This document shows positions 1 to 6,931 of a stretch of DNA of 11,879 bases, in pieces. A model generated the notes under the pieces. That model made no database searches. It was not told the origin of the DNA and saw only the letters and a program-made list of their open reading frames with translations. Origin of the DNA: Alphaproteobacteria bacterium. Its GTDB lineage: Bacteria; Pseudomonadota; Alphaproteobacteria; JABAAW01. A program made the translations under genes and the position numbers. The stretch spans positions 5,657 through 17,535 of the forward strand of contig JABAAS010000012.1 of assembly GCA_014238625.1 (NCBI GenBank), given 5' to 3'. Position 1 is the first letter of the stretch. Each line of letters begins with the position of its first letter.

Positions 1-50
1 AAAACGAGACAACTTACAAAGCAAAGGTTATATTTAATATTTTTAGGCAT
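1..50 (-). CDS. Start of a truncated gene, possibly surA (periplasmic chaperone/PPIase)
   Basis: An ATG on the minus strand at 50-48 opens a frame that stays open to the window edge (16 codons, MPKNIKYNLCFVSCLV). It reads like the basic start and hydrophobic core of a signal peptide. It begins 20 nt after the lptD stop codon, and in many alphaproteobacteria the gene after lptD is surA, which assists outer-membrane protein folding, including LptD. That context is the only reason for the suggestion; no SurA or parvulin domain is visible. There is no clear Shine-Dalgarno sequence. It could be any exported protein, or a chance frame. Confidence 0.35.
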   Translation of the reverse strand, partial: MPKNIKYNLCFVSCLV

Positions 51-70
51 AATTTTTTACCGAGTCGCCG

Positions 71-1876
71 TTAGAAATCGAGACCAAAAGAGAAACTGAC
101 ACTATCCTCATCTTCCCTATCGCTGTAGAAGTATCGATAGTATTTTAGTTTAAAGTCGATGCAAGAACCATCGTAGTTTAATAGAAAGGCTATATTGTTG
201 AAAGGTTTATCTTCGCGCAATAGATTATATCCCATCGATATGCTTGTGCGCCATTTTTTGAAAGCGCTTATCCCACCAGTTAAGGTTAGAGACTTGTCGT
301 ATGGTATTCGTTTTTCTTGAGCCTCCCTATGTAGCTCTTTGTAAGATAGGGAAATATCGCCAATACCGTATTTAGCTGCGATCAGCGCTTTTTGACTAAC
401 CAGCCACCATTCAGGTATCAACCATTTAGCGTCGTATGCGAAGGACAAATAGGATCTCCAACTTCCTTTAGTCTCGAGATTTAGATTGCCTGAAGTTTTT
501 ATTAGCTTCGCTTTTTTTTTATTATTATGGTCTTGCCATTTTACGCTTGGAGCTATGAGCATAGAGACCCTACTTCCGCGTGCGTCCTTCACTCCCATCT
601 CTAATCCAGCCAACAAGCGTTGCCCTCCCCCATCGAGAGCAGTATTGAATGGCATCTGTTGTCCGATTCTTTTTTGCTGGTCATAGAACTCAATCTCGCC
701 GTTAAGCTCTTGTTGCGATTTTTTCTCAATGTTTTTCAAAGTAGAGTATAGCTCTAGCATGGGTTTGAGGTAAAATATTGTAGCCCCATTTTTGTAAGCA
801 TTAGCGAAGAGTCCCTCGATTCCGATTTGAGCTTCTGGCAGTATTTGCCATTGGCTATTTTTGACTTTTCCCAGCTTTTGTTGCCAATAGTTTATGGCGA
901 TTTTTGCATCTGCGTTGCTGTAGAGACCAGCGCCGAGGTATCTTTGCCATCCCATTGTTACGGAGCTATTGAGCAAGTCTTGCCTTAGTTTTTCGCTTTG
1001 GGCTATTCCAGTTTCTGGGATGGAGTTCTGATTTTCTCTGACGGCGCCTCTCCATAAAACACTTACTTCCCATTTTGCGTTTCCGCGTTTGTCTACGACG
1101 AAGTTACCAGCATTTTCGTATAGAATTTCTGGCAACAAGGAAGCATCTGCTCGAGGTTTATCGTACAACTCGCGCTGTTGTTGCAGCGCAATGTTAGCGT
1201 ATCCGTTTCGCGAGAAATGTTCTATTTGAGCGAAATCATTGAGTCTTGTAGGAGCGTATGTTGAGAAGATATCGACCCCCTGCCCATAGTCATATAGATA
1301 ATCTCTATCGCCTATAAAGTGGTATTTAGCATTAGCGCGCAGCCCTTTAGGGGCGAGCCAAGAACCTTTAGCATAAGCGAGGAATTTCGCTTGGGCTCCG
1401 CTACCTATTTCAGCGTGAGGAAAGCTAACCCCAGTATTAAGAGAAATAAGATTGTTACTATCTTTAGAGTATTTTGTTTTTTTACGCGCGCTTTCAACAG
1501 GCTGGCTTTGATTTTCACTTATCTCACCATCGGAGTTTTTTTTTGTTTTGGTTTTTTTTTCTCCGCCGAAAGCAAAAGCGGTTCGTAGTTCTATCCTGCT
1601 TGTGTCTTTTCCAGTTGTTGCAAATTTAGGTATGTATGTTGCGTCGAAACTTTTATGCGGAGCCCAAAACATGGGAATAGCAATGGAATATCCATTTACA
1701 CCGCCTAAGCTGTATGTTGGAGCTAGGAATCCGGAAGCTCTTTGTCCGTATCGAGGATAAGAAAAATAAGGAGTATAAAAGATAGGAGCGCCATATATAC
1801 TTACACGCGCATTATGCATGTGCACGCGTGCGCTGGGCTTTAGGTATTTTTTATTTTTAAAATTTTCAAAATGCAC
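71..1876 (-). CDS. lptD: LptD (LPS-assembly protein), C-terminal beta-barrel part after a frameshift
   Basis: LptD is the outer-membrane beta-barrel that, with LptE, inserts lipopolysaccharide into the cell surface. The listed frame starts at a GTG, but conserved LptD sequence runs upstream of it in the same frame (APIWRIDASKV), back to a stop at 1939-1937. The GTG is therefore an arbitrary start inside the gene. The segment GAPIFYTPYFSYP, then SGFLAP, is the typical junction between the N-terminal domain and the barrel. Alternating aromatic beta-strand sequence follows, with one cysteine near the C-terminus (YDGSC) and a terminal phenylalanine (FSFGLDF), the usual barrel-assembly signal. A Lys/Ser-rich hydrophilic stretch near residues 105-140 looks like an enlarged loop. 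Joined to the upstream frame, the protein would be about 820 residues, a plausible full LptD. It is the third gene of lptF-lptG-lptD. Confidence 0.85.
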   Translation of the reverse strand: MHFENFKNKKYLKPSARVHMHNARVSIYGAPIFYTPYFSYPRYGQRASGFLAPTYSLGGVNGYSIAIPMFWAPHKSFDATYIPKFATTGKDTSRIELRTAFAFGGEKKTKTKKNSDGEISENQSQPVESARKKTKYSKDSNNLISLNTGVSFPHAEIGSGAQAKFLAYAKGSWLAPKGLRANAKYHFIGDRDYLYDYGQGVDIFSTYAPTRLNDFAQIEHFSRNGYANIALQQQRELYDKPRADASLLPEILYENAGNFVVDKRGNAKWEVSVLWRGAVRENQNSIPETGIAQSEKLRQDLLNSSVTMGWQRYLGAGLYSNADAKIAINYWQQKLGKVKNSQWQILPEAQIGIEGLFANAYKNGATIFYLKPMLELYSTLKNIEKKSQQELNGEIEFYDQQKRIGQQMPFNTALDGGGQRLLAGLEMGVKDARGSRVSMLIAPSVKWQDHNNKKKAKLIKTSGNLNLETKGSWRSYLSFAYDAKWLIPEWWLVSQKALIAAKYGIGDISLSYKELHREAQEKRIPYDKSLTLTGGISAFKKWRTSISMGYNLLREDKPFNNIAFLLNYDGSCIDFKLKYYRYFYSDREDEDSVSFSFGLDF

Positions 1877-2535
1877 TTTAGAGGCGTCGATTCTCCATAT
1901 AGGTGCGAACGATGATTTTTTTTTTGTTTTTTGTTTTTATTTATCTTTTGATTTTTAATTTCAATTTTAGCTTTTCTATCTGCGCAAATAGGACACTTTG
2001 TATAGCGCACTTTGTATAGTATCCAATCTTCTTTTTTATTTTTTCTTTTTTTTATTTCGAAGTTACGAGCAGTAAAGCCTCCATTTACATTCAAACTGCG
2101 TAGGCTTATATTTTTCCCTGTTAGATAATCTATATTACGATTTGTTTCGATATTTTGAAAAAATATTAAATAATTTGATTGCAATTGCAATAGGCCTTTT
2201 CCTACTTGTTTTTTATTATTATTTTTGTCTTTCTCTTGCTGCACAGAGAAAGGTCCGCCTTGTGCGCGAATAGCGCCATTTTTTTCGTTATAAGTAATTG
2301 CATCGCTGAACAGCATATCTATTCCATTTTTATTTTTAATATATAGGCGCACTTTACCCTCTGCGCTAATTTTTTTTAGTTTTCTATCGTATTCGATAGT
2401 ATCTGCCCACAAGACATTATTTTCGCTTTCTATTTTTTCTATATCATTTAATGTTTGCGCTTGTGCTGTTCCTGCATATATTTTGAATAACAAAAATAAA
2501 TATATTAATATCGAGTGCTTTACTAAGCTCATCAT
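1840..2535 (-). CDS. lptD: LptD N-terminal part (OstA/LptA-like periplasmic domain), frame ends after the slip site
   Basis: The protein begins with a signal peptide (hydrophobic core, likely cleavage after AQA). An OstA/LptA-like beta-jellyroll segment follows (NVLWADTIEYDRK, ISAEGKVRLY, FSDAITYNEK), which receives LPS from the periplasmic LptA bridge. It then reaches the pair of cysteines (CPIC) usual before the barrel of alphaproteobacterial LptD. After the poly-A run at 1925-1916 the reading becomes non-homologous (HRSHLYGES) and stops at 1840, while the correct continuation lies in the other frame. About the first 206 residues are genuine. The start has two adjacent ATGs and no convincing Shine-Dalgarno; it lies 18 nt after the lptG stop. 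This half is much richer in A and Lys/Asn codons than neighbouring genes. Either the gene is broken, or the two halves are joined by slippage, or the base count is a sequencing error. Confidence 0.85.
   Translation of the reverse strand: MMSLVKHSILIYLFLLFKIYAGTAQAQTLNDIEKIESENNVLWADTIEYDRKLKKISAEGKVRLYIKNKNGIDMLFSDAITYNEKNGAIRAQGGPFSVQQEKDKNNNKKQVGKGLLQLQSNYLIFFQNIETNRNIDYLTGKNISLRSLNVNGGFTARNFEIKKRKNKKEDWILYKVRYTKCPICADRKAKIEIKNQKINKNKKQKKNHRSHLYGESTPLKCILKILKIKNT
1916..1925 (-). other. lptD: A10 frameshift or slippage site inside lptD
   Basis: On the coding strand ten A residues follow a C and precede TCATCG. The upstream frame reads CAA AAA AAA AAT, and the downstream LptD frame needs TCA as a codon. 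One extra A, or a -1 slip on A AAA AAA, joins them exactly. Both flanks are recognisable LptD on either side of this run, which places the frame change within or just beside it. I see no convincing downstream hairpin or pseudoknot, so polymerase slippage fits better than classical ribosomal frameshifting. A homopolymer miscount is the simplest alternative. Confidence 0.75.
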
Positions 2536-2553
2536 ATTTTTTACAACTTGTAT

Positions 2554-3597
2554 CTATATGAATAGCCGCTGCGTTCGCACGCTAAGTGCAGCTGCGCAAC
2601 AAAATGCAAGAGGTAGCCCGAAAGTAGGTAAGACAGCAGGCAAGCTAGCGGCGCCGACTTGTGTCCACAGAATATGCTGTAATAATTTGACTGCACAAGG
2701 CAAAAATATGACTAGTAGTACTAGCTGCATTCCAGTGCCTCTTGGTGTCAAATATAGAGCGACAGCATAGGCGATGAGTCCAAAGGCAATATATGTTAGT
2801 GGTAAATGTATAAAGAATAAAGCTCTGTCTAAGAAGGGTCGTACTGATCGTTCATTTATTCGCGCCTCTGTATATGCTGCGGGTAGGTTATATATTGATA
2901 TTTCTCTTGCGCTTTCTTGTAGCACGTTTGCCAAAGCGATCATGTCTGTTTCGACTGGGAAGGTTTTTTTTTCAGATATTTTTTGGGCTCCCGAATTATC
3001 TTTTCTTTGGTTTTTTTCTAGTGTCCAAGCATTTTTGGTAATTTTTCCTCTTTCTGCGCTATAGATAGCTTGCAAATTAAAAGAGTTATCTAATAATAGA
3101 ACTCTTGCGCCGCCATATATTAGTCCGTTGCTTGTGTTATAATTTTTTGCAAATAGTATGAGCTGTTCTCCGTTTTGATTTTTTCGTACGAGTCTTATAT
3201 CTTTCTGCTGAATTCTAACCTCGCTAGCGAAAGGAGCAATTACGAAGACCTGCAGCATTCCGAAGATAGCCCCCGCGCCGATGATAGTTTTTATCAATAC
3301 TTTAGTAGCCCCCATTAGCCTTATTTGTTGTAGCTCTCTTGATCTACTCAATGCCCAGAAAGTTATTATGGATCCTGCGTATCCAGCGTATGCCATTGTT
3401 TCGTTGAGGTATTCAGGTAGATCGTCGAGTCTGGTTAAAAGTGCGTCTATCAGAGTTGCGTGACTTGTTGATCCTCCTCTTGACATGACAATTTCTATGA
3501 CTCCGATGGAGAAGACTATAGTTGTCAAGAAAAGCCAGAAGTCGAACATACGAGCCAAGAATTTTTTTATCAGGTATAAGCCGAGTTTAGAAATCAT
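2554..3597 (-). CDS. lptG: LptG, LPS export ABC transporter permease
   Basis: This is one of the two inner-membrane permeases of the LptB2FG ABC transporter, which extracts LPS and passes it to LptC/LptA. At 347 residues it is normal for the family. Membrane helices are visible near residues 15-38, 66-84, 101-123, 260-283, 290-311 and 318-338, with a large periplasmic domain (about 125-250) in between, the YjgP/YjgQ architecture. The stretch SRELQQIRLMGAT (86-98) occupies the cytoplasmic coupling-helix position that contacts the LptB ATPase. LptG rather than LptF is inferred from its place as second gene, next to lptD. It starts 8 nt after lptF stops, so the two are surely co-transcribed; no strong ribosome binding site is seen, which suits translational coupling. 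Confidence 0.9.
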   Translation of the reverse strand: MISKLGLYLIKKFLARMFDFWLFLTTIVFSIGVIEIVMSRGGSTSHATLIDALLTRLDDLPEYLNETMAYAGYAGSIITFWALSRSRELQQIRLMGATKVLIKTIIGAGAIFGMLQVFVIAPFASEVRIQQKDIRLVRKNQNGEQLILFAKNYNTSNGLIYGGARVLLLDNSFNLQAIYSAERGKITKNAWTLEKNQRKDNSGAQKISEKKTFPVETDMIALANVLQESAREISIYNLPAAYTEARINERSVRPFLDRALFFIHLPLTYIAFGLIAYAVALYLTPRGTGMQLVLLVIFLPCAVKLLQHILWTQVGAASLPAVLPTFGLPLAFCCAAALSVRTQRLFI

Positions 3598-3605
3598 ATT
3601 TATTA

Positions 3606-4712
3606 TCAGCGTTTAGAAGATATTAATAAGGATGTAGCGAAGACTATTGCGCTTAGCATAAAGACGAAGAAAGTTGCGATACCTCCTTGACTAGAGATTG
3701 TCACGGCGCTTATATGTGCTGCGCTATAGCCAATTATTGCGACAAAGACGCAAGGTCCGCGCAATTTTGGCATTGCTCGCAAGGGTAACCTCAAGCATAT
3801 TGCCAAGACTATTGTAACGAATATGAGAGGTAGCAACGGATATGCGAATCTCAGCATCAACTCTCGCCTAGATAGATATGCTATCTCTAATTCTTTTTTC
3901 GAGCTTTTAGCGTCATCTGCTTTTGCGACTCTTTGAAATAGTATAGTGCTAGGCACCTCGTCTCTAGTCCATATTTTTTGCAACCTTCCAACCCATCCTT
4001 TTTTAGGAGTTATCAATGCTTCGAATCCATATAGGAATTTTTCAAAATTTATTATATGTAGCTGGGCGCCATCTTTCCGCCATATAGCGCCATCTCTCGC
4101 CTCGAGCATTACGCCCCCCTCAGTGCGCAGGACTTTTCCGTATCGAGCGACCATTAGTATCTGGCTATTTTTATCTTTAATATCGAATATAATATTTTGC
4201 ATACTTGAATCGCTTGTTTTTTTTTCGATCCATATTGTGCTATTGCTTGTTATACGAATGAAAGTTTTTGGTTCTGTGTATAGGAGCAGCCTATCTGCCT
4301 TCAGGATATTGAGTCTTGTATAGTATGCACGCGCTGATAGTGGAGCTAGCCAAATTGTAAAGATGAGAGTTATTGTAGCGCAAACACAACCGAAGAGAAC
4401 GAACTGCTTCTGCAAGCATTTATTTTTATATCCTAGTGATAGAGCTCCGAGCAGCGATTTTTCTTGATGCAGTTTTTTGATAGTATAGAAAGCGGCGACT
4501 GCTACGGCGATGGGTATGAAGTAGCTTACATGCATTGGCAATCCGACGATGCAGGTCCATACTACGGCGGAGAGGACTTGATTATTATCGGAAATGAGAG
4601 TGCTATAGCGTAGGACCAGCAATGACCAGAAAATCAACAACAGGCTAGCCAGAGCGATCGAGAAGATTCGCACGAGCAAAGAGAGAATATGGCGATCAAT
4701 AACCTTGAGCAT
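3606..4712 (-). CDS. lptF: LptF, LPS export ABC transporter permease
   Basis: This is the partner permease of LptG in LptB2FG. Its 368 residues have a helix near 12-36, two more around 50-78 and 104-124, a periplasmic beta-rich domain (about 130-275) and three C-terminal helices (about 278-300, 306-326, 335-362). LHQEKSLLGALSLGYK (81-96) lies where LptF carries its LptB-contacting coupling helix. WLAPLSARAYYTRLN (121-135) fits the conserved exit from the third helix. It is the first gene of the operon lptF-lptG-lptD and lies downstream of a good promoter, which supports LptF over LptG. The chosen ATG is the first one after that promoter; no clear Shine-Dalgarno is visible. Confidence 0.9.
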   Translation of the reverse strand: MLKVIDRHILSLLVRIFSIALASLLLIFWSLLVLRYSTLISDNNQVLSAVVWTCIVGLPMHVSYFIPIAVAVAAFYTIKKLHQEKSLLGALSLGYKNKCLQKQFVLFGCVCATITLIFTIWLAPLSARAYYTRLNILKADRLLLYTEPKTFIRITSNSTIWIEKKTSDSSMQNIIFDIKDKNSQILMVARYGKVLRTEGGVMLEARDGAIWRKDGAQLHIINFEKFLYGFEALITPKKGWVGRLQKIWTRDEVPSTILFQRVAKADDAKSSKKELEIAYLSRRELMLRFAYPLLPLIFVTIVLAICLRLPLRAMPKLRGPCVFVAIIGYSAAHISAVTISSQGGIATFFVFMLSAIVFATSLLISSKR

Positions 4713-4758
4713 GCGTGAGATGTATTTTAGCAGGCTTATGTGCCTATTTGGTGCCTAA

Positions 4759-4788
4759 ATTATAGAGCATATGCTAAAGATTTGCTAA
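4759..4788 (-). promoter_or_regulatory. Predicted housekeeping promoter of the lpt operon
   Basis: On the minus strand TTAGCA (4788-4783) is followed after 18 bases by a perfect TATAAT (4764-4759). Transcription would start near 4752, giving a leader of about 40 nt before the lptF ATG. A second TTTAGCA copy lies inside the spacer. This is prediction from consensus only. Confidence 0.6.
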
Positions 4789-4879
4789 AGGTAAGAATAA
4801 AAGTAGCGTTATTAAAAGCATTAGTATGTGTTTTTCTGAAGCGACTTGCTAAAGGCTTTCTACTAGGATAGGAACAAGG

Positions 4880-4920
4880 GCGAGATGTGGTCACTGCTGT
4901 GTCTCGCGAATCGACGAGAC
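4880..4920 (+). promoter_or_regulatory. Two mutually exclusive small hairpins just before tRNA-Thr
   Basis: GCGAGA (4880-4885) can pair with TCTCGC (4902-4907). The overlapping GTCTCG (4901-4906) can instead pair with CGAGAC (4915-4920). Each stem is only 6 bp. The geometry resembles an alternative-structure switch, but neither stem has a T-tract, and this could simply be part of the tRNA precursor leader or chance. Confidence 0.25.
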
Positions 4921-4924
4921 TATT

Positions 4925-4996
<72 letters not shown>

Positions 4997-5016
4997 TCGC
5001 ACCTACGAATGAGCAT

Positions 5017-5598
5017 ATGGCTATCACTTTATTAGAGATTATGGACTATTCGGCTGTCAAACAAAATAGCGATATTCCAGCTAGTGCCTGGCACTCTCCG
5101 ATTTTCATCGCCTTAGGTAGCAATCTTGGAGATCGAGCGAACAACCTGCGACTTGCCTGCTCGACGCTAGAGACTTGCGCGAGCATTTCAATCACGAAAC
5201 GCTCTTGCCTTTATAGCAGTCTGTCGATGTATGATATTGAGCAGCCTGATTTTCTCAACATGGTTTGCGAGTGCGTAACGCTACTGGAGCCGCTTGACTT
5301 GCTAGCTGTTTTACAGAGCATAGAGATTAGACTAGGCAGGTTACCGCGAGCCAAAAATATTACCAGGCGTTTTGCGGCGCGCCCAATTGACCTCGACATA
5401 ATTTACTACGAGGAGCTAGTTTTTTCGGATAATATTTTAGAGATTCCGCATCCGCGTTTATACGAGCGTCCTTTTGTGCTCAATCCGCTATGTGAGCTTG
5501 CGCCCGACTTTCAAGACCCGTTGCGTGAATGTTCAGTTTCCAGCTTGCGTCTCGCCTTGCAAGAGCGGGGTAGCAAAGACGAGGCGCTTAGATTGTAG
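5017..5598 (+). CDS. folK: FolK, 2-amino-4-hydroxy-6-hydroxymethyldihydropteridine pyrophosphokinase
   Basis: HPPK transfers pyrophosphate from ATP to 6-hydroxymethyl-7,8-dihydropterin, the step before dihydropteroate synthase in folate synthesis. Family motifs appear in order: IALGSNLGDR (31-40), QPDFLNMV (76-83), EIRLGRLPR (103-111), RPIDLDIIYY (122-131) with the two Mg-binding aspartates (D125, D127), and IPHPRLYERPFVLNPLCELAP (143-163). The HPPK core starts near residue 28, so about 25 residues precede it. An in-frame ATG at 5041, with an AGAG before it, would shorten the protein by 8 residues and is a credible alternative start. folB and folP are not adjacent. The gene probably shares a transcript with tRNA-Thr upstream and the thiolase downstream (31-nt gap). 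Confidence 0.93.
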   Translation: MAITLLEIMDYSAVKQNSDIPASAWHSPIFIALGSNLGDRANNLRLACSTLETCASISITKRSCLYSSLSMYDIEQPDFLNMVCECVTLLEPLDLLAVLQSIEIRLGRLPRAKNITRRFAARPIDLDIIYYEELVFSDNILEIPHPRLYERPFVLNPLCELAPDFQDPLRECSVSSLRLALQERGSKDEALRL

Positions 5599-5629
5599 TT
5601 TAGATTATAAATTTGGCTAATGATTATGT

Positions 5630-6925
5630 ATGGAACCAATGCTTACGAGTGACCCTATTGTTATAGTTTCGGCGCGGCGCACGCCGATCGGCAGTTTCCA
5701 GGGCAGGCTTTCAGGACTTTCTGCATCTAGTTTAGGAGCGAGCGCGATTTCAGCTTGTTTGCAGGATCTCGAGCTACAGGGTTTAGATCTACAAAAGCAC
5801 GACTTTTTTGCAGAGGCTTTGCTAGGTTGCGTTTTGAGCGCGGGACAAGGTCAAGCTCCAGCTCGCCAAGCTGTACTATCTGCTGGACTACCGACTAGCG
5901 TTGGAGCGACGACGATCAACAAGATGTGTGGCTCTGGATTACATGCGGTTATTCTTGCTTGCAATATTTTGCGAGCGCAAGATCGAGATGCGATTATCGC
6001 TGGTGGAATGGAGAGCATGAGCGGTGCGCCGTATCTATTACCGAAGGCTCGATCTGGATTACGCATGGGTCATGGGGAGGTTATTGATCATATGCTGCGC
6101 GATGGTTTAGAGGATTCGTGCGAGGGTTTGCAGGATGGCTTGCAGGATGGCTTGCAGGAGACCTTGCAGGGGAAAAGGGAAGTTAGAGGCACGAGAGCAG
6201 GCAAGAGCATGGGCTTTTTTGCGGAGGAGACTGCCCGAGAAGCTGGTATTACACGCAAGGAGATGGACGATTTTTCGATACGCTCTGTCGAGGAGGCGCG
6301 CCGAGCGAACGAGGATGGTAGTTTTTCTAAAGAGCTAGTTCCCGTTTCGCTGAGCACTCGCAGCGGCGAGACTTTTTGCGTTGAGCAAGACGAGCAACCA
6401 TTCAAATCGCAGCTAGACAAGATAGCTAAAATGAAAGGAGCTTTTGTAGCGAATGGCAATGTCACGGCGGCGAATTCTTCGTCGATTTCTGATGGAGCTG
6501 CGGCATTAGTTTTGACGCGTCGTTCTTTTGCGGAGCAGCAAGGATGGTCATCTCTTGCTCGTGTGGTTGCGAGCTCCTGTCATGCGCGCGAGCCGCAGCG
6601 TTTCACTCTTGCTCCGATCGAAGCTTTACGCAAGCTCAGTGCTGCTTGTGGCTGGCGACTGGAGGATGTTGACTTATTCGAGATCAACGAAGCATTTGCG
6701 GTAGTTGCTTTGGCTACTATGGTTGAGTTAAAGATTCCGCTATGTAAGGTTAATGTCAATGGTGGCGCTTGTGCGCTTGGTCATCCTATTGGAGCCTCTG
6801 GCGCGCGTATTTTGGTAACTTTACTTTCTGCCTTGCGCGCTCGTTCGCTGAGTCGAGGCATGGCTGCGATATGTATCGGAGGTGGCGAGGCTCTTGCGCT
6901 TGCGATTGAGTTAGAGCGCGGCTAG
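5630..6925 (+). CDS. Acetyl-CoA acetyltransferase (biosynthetic-type thiolase) with repeat insertion
   Basis: This cytoplasmic thiolase condenses two acetyl-CoA molecules to acetoacetyl-CoA, or runs in reverse, for ketone, polyhydroxyalkanoate or fatty-acid metabolism. All catalytic landmarks are present: nucleophile Cys100 in NKMCGSGLHAV, NEAFA (353-357), His385 in GGACALGHPIGASGAR, and the second active-site Cys415 in AICIGGGEA. The tetramerisation-loop region (GLRMGHGEVIDHMLRDGLED, about 143-162) is normal. It is followed by an unusual insertion of about 25 residues (165-191) made partly of LQDG repeats, just before SMGFFAEETA. Length is 431 versus about 392 usual. The ATG at 5639 has a GGA five bases upstream and may be the real start, giving MLTSDPIVIV. 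I cannot tell PhaA from AtoB type; no phaB or other pathway gene is nearby. Confidence 0.92.
   Translation: MEPMLTSDPIVIVSARRTPIGSFQGRLSGLSASSLGASAISACLQDLELQGLDLQKHDFFAEALLGCVLSAGQGQAPARQAVLSAGLPTSVGATTINKMCGSGLHAVILACNILRAQDRDAIIAGGMESMSGAPYLLPKARSGLRMGHGEVIDHMLRDGLEDSCEGLQDGLQDGLQETLQGKREVRGTRAGKSMGFFAEETAREAGITRKEMDDFSIRSVEEARRANEDGSFSKELVPVSLSTRSGETFCVEQDEQPFKSQLDKIAKMKGAFVANGNVTAANSSSISDGAAALVLTRRSFAEQQGWSSLARVVASSCHAREPQRFTLAPIEALRKLSAACGWRLEDVDLFEINEAFAVVALATMVELKIPLCKVNVNGGACALGHPIGASGARILVTLLSALRARSLSRGMAAICIGGGEALALAIELERG
6128..6171 (+). repeat. 12-bp tandem repeat inside the thiolase gene
   Basis: About 3.7 units of TTGCAGGATGGC begin at 6128, 6140, 6152 and 6164; the first two are identical and the later ones degenerate. 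The unit length keeps the frame and encodes LQDG, LQDG, LQET, LQGK. Confidence 0.85.
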
Positions 6926-6931
6926 GTTGAT

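Noticed and set aside
4846..4874. Promoter for tRNA-Thr (TTGCTA, 17 bases, TAGGAA)
   Set aside because: The -10 match is poor, so I do not list it as a feature; the true promoter of the tRNA-folK unit is not evident.
6088..6465. Minus-strand frame with KPSCKPSCKPS repeats
   Set aside because: It is a shadow of the thiolase; the repeats only reflect the 12-bp units read backwards.
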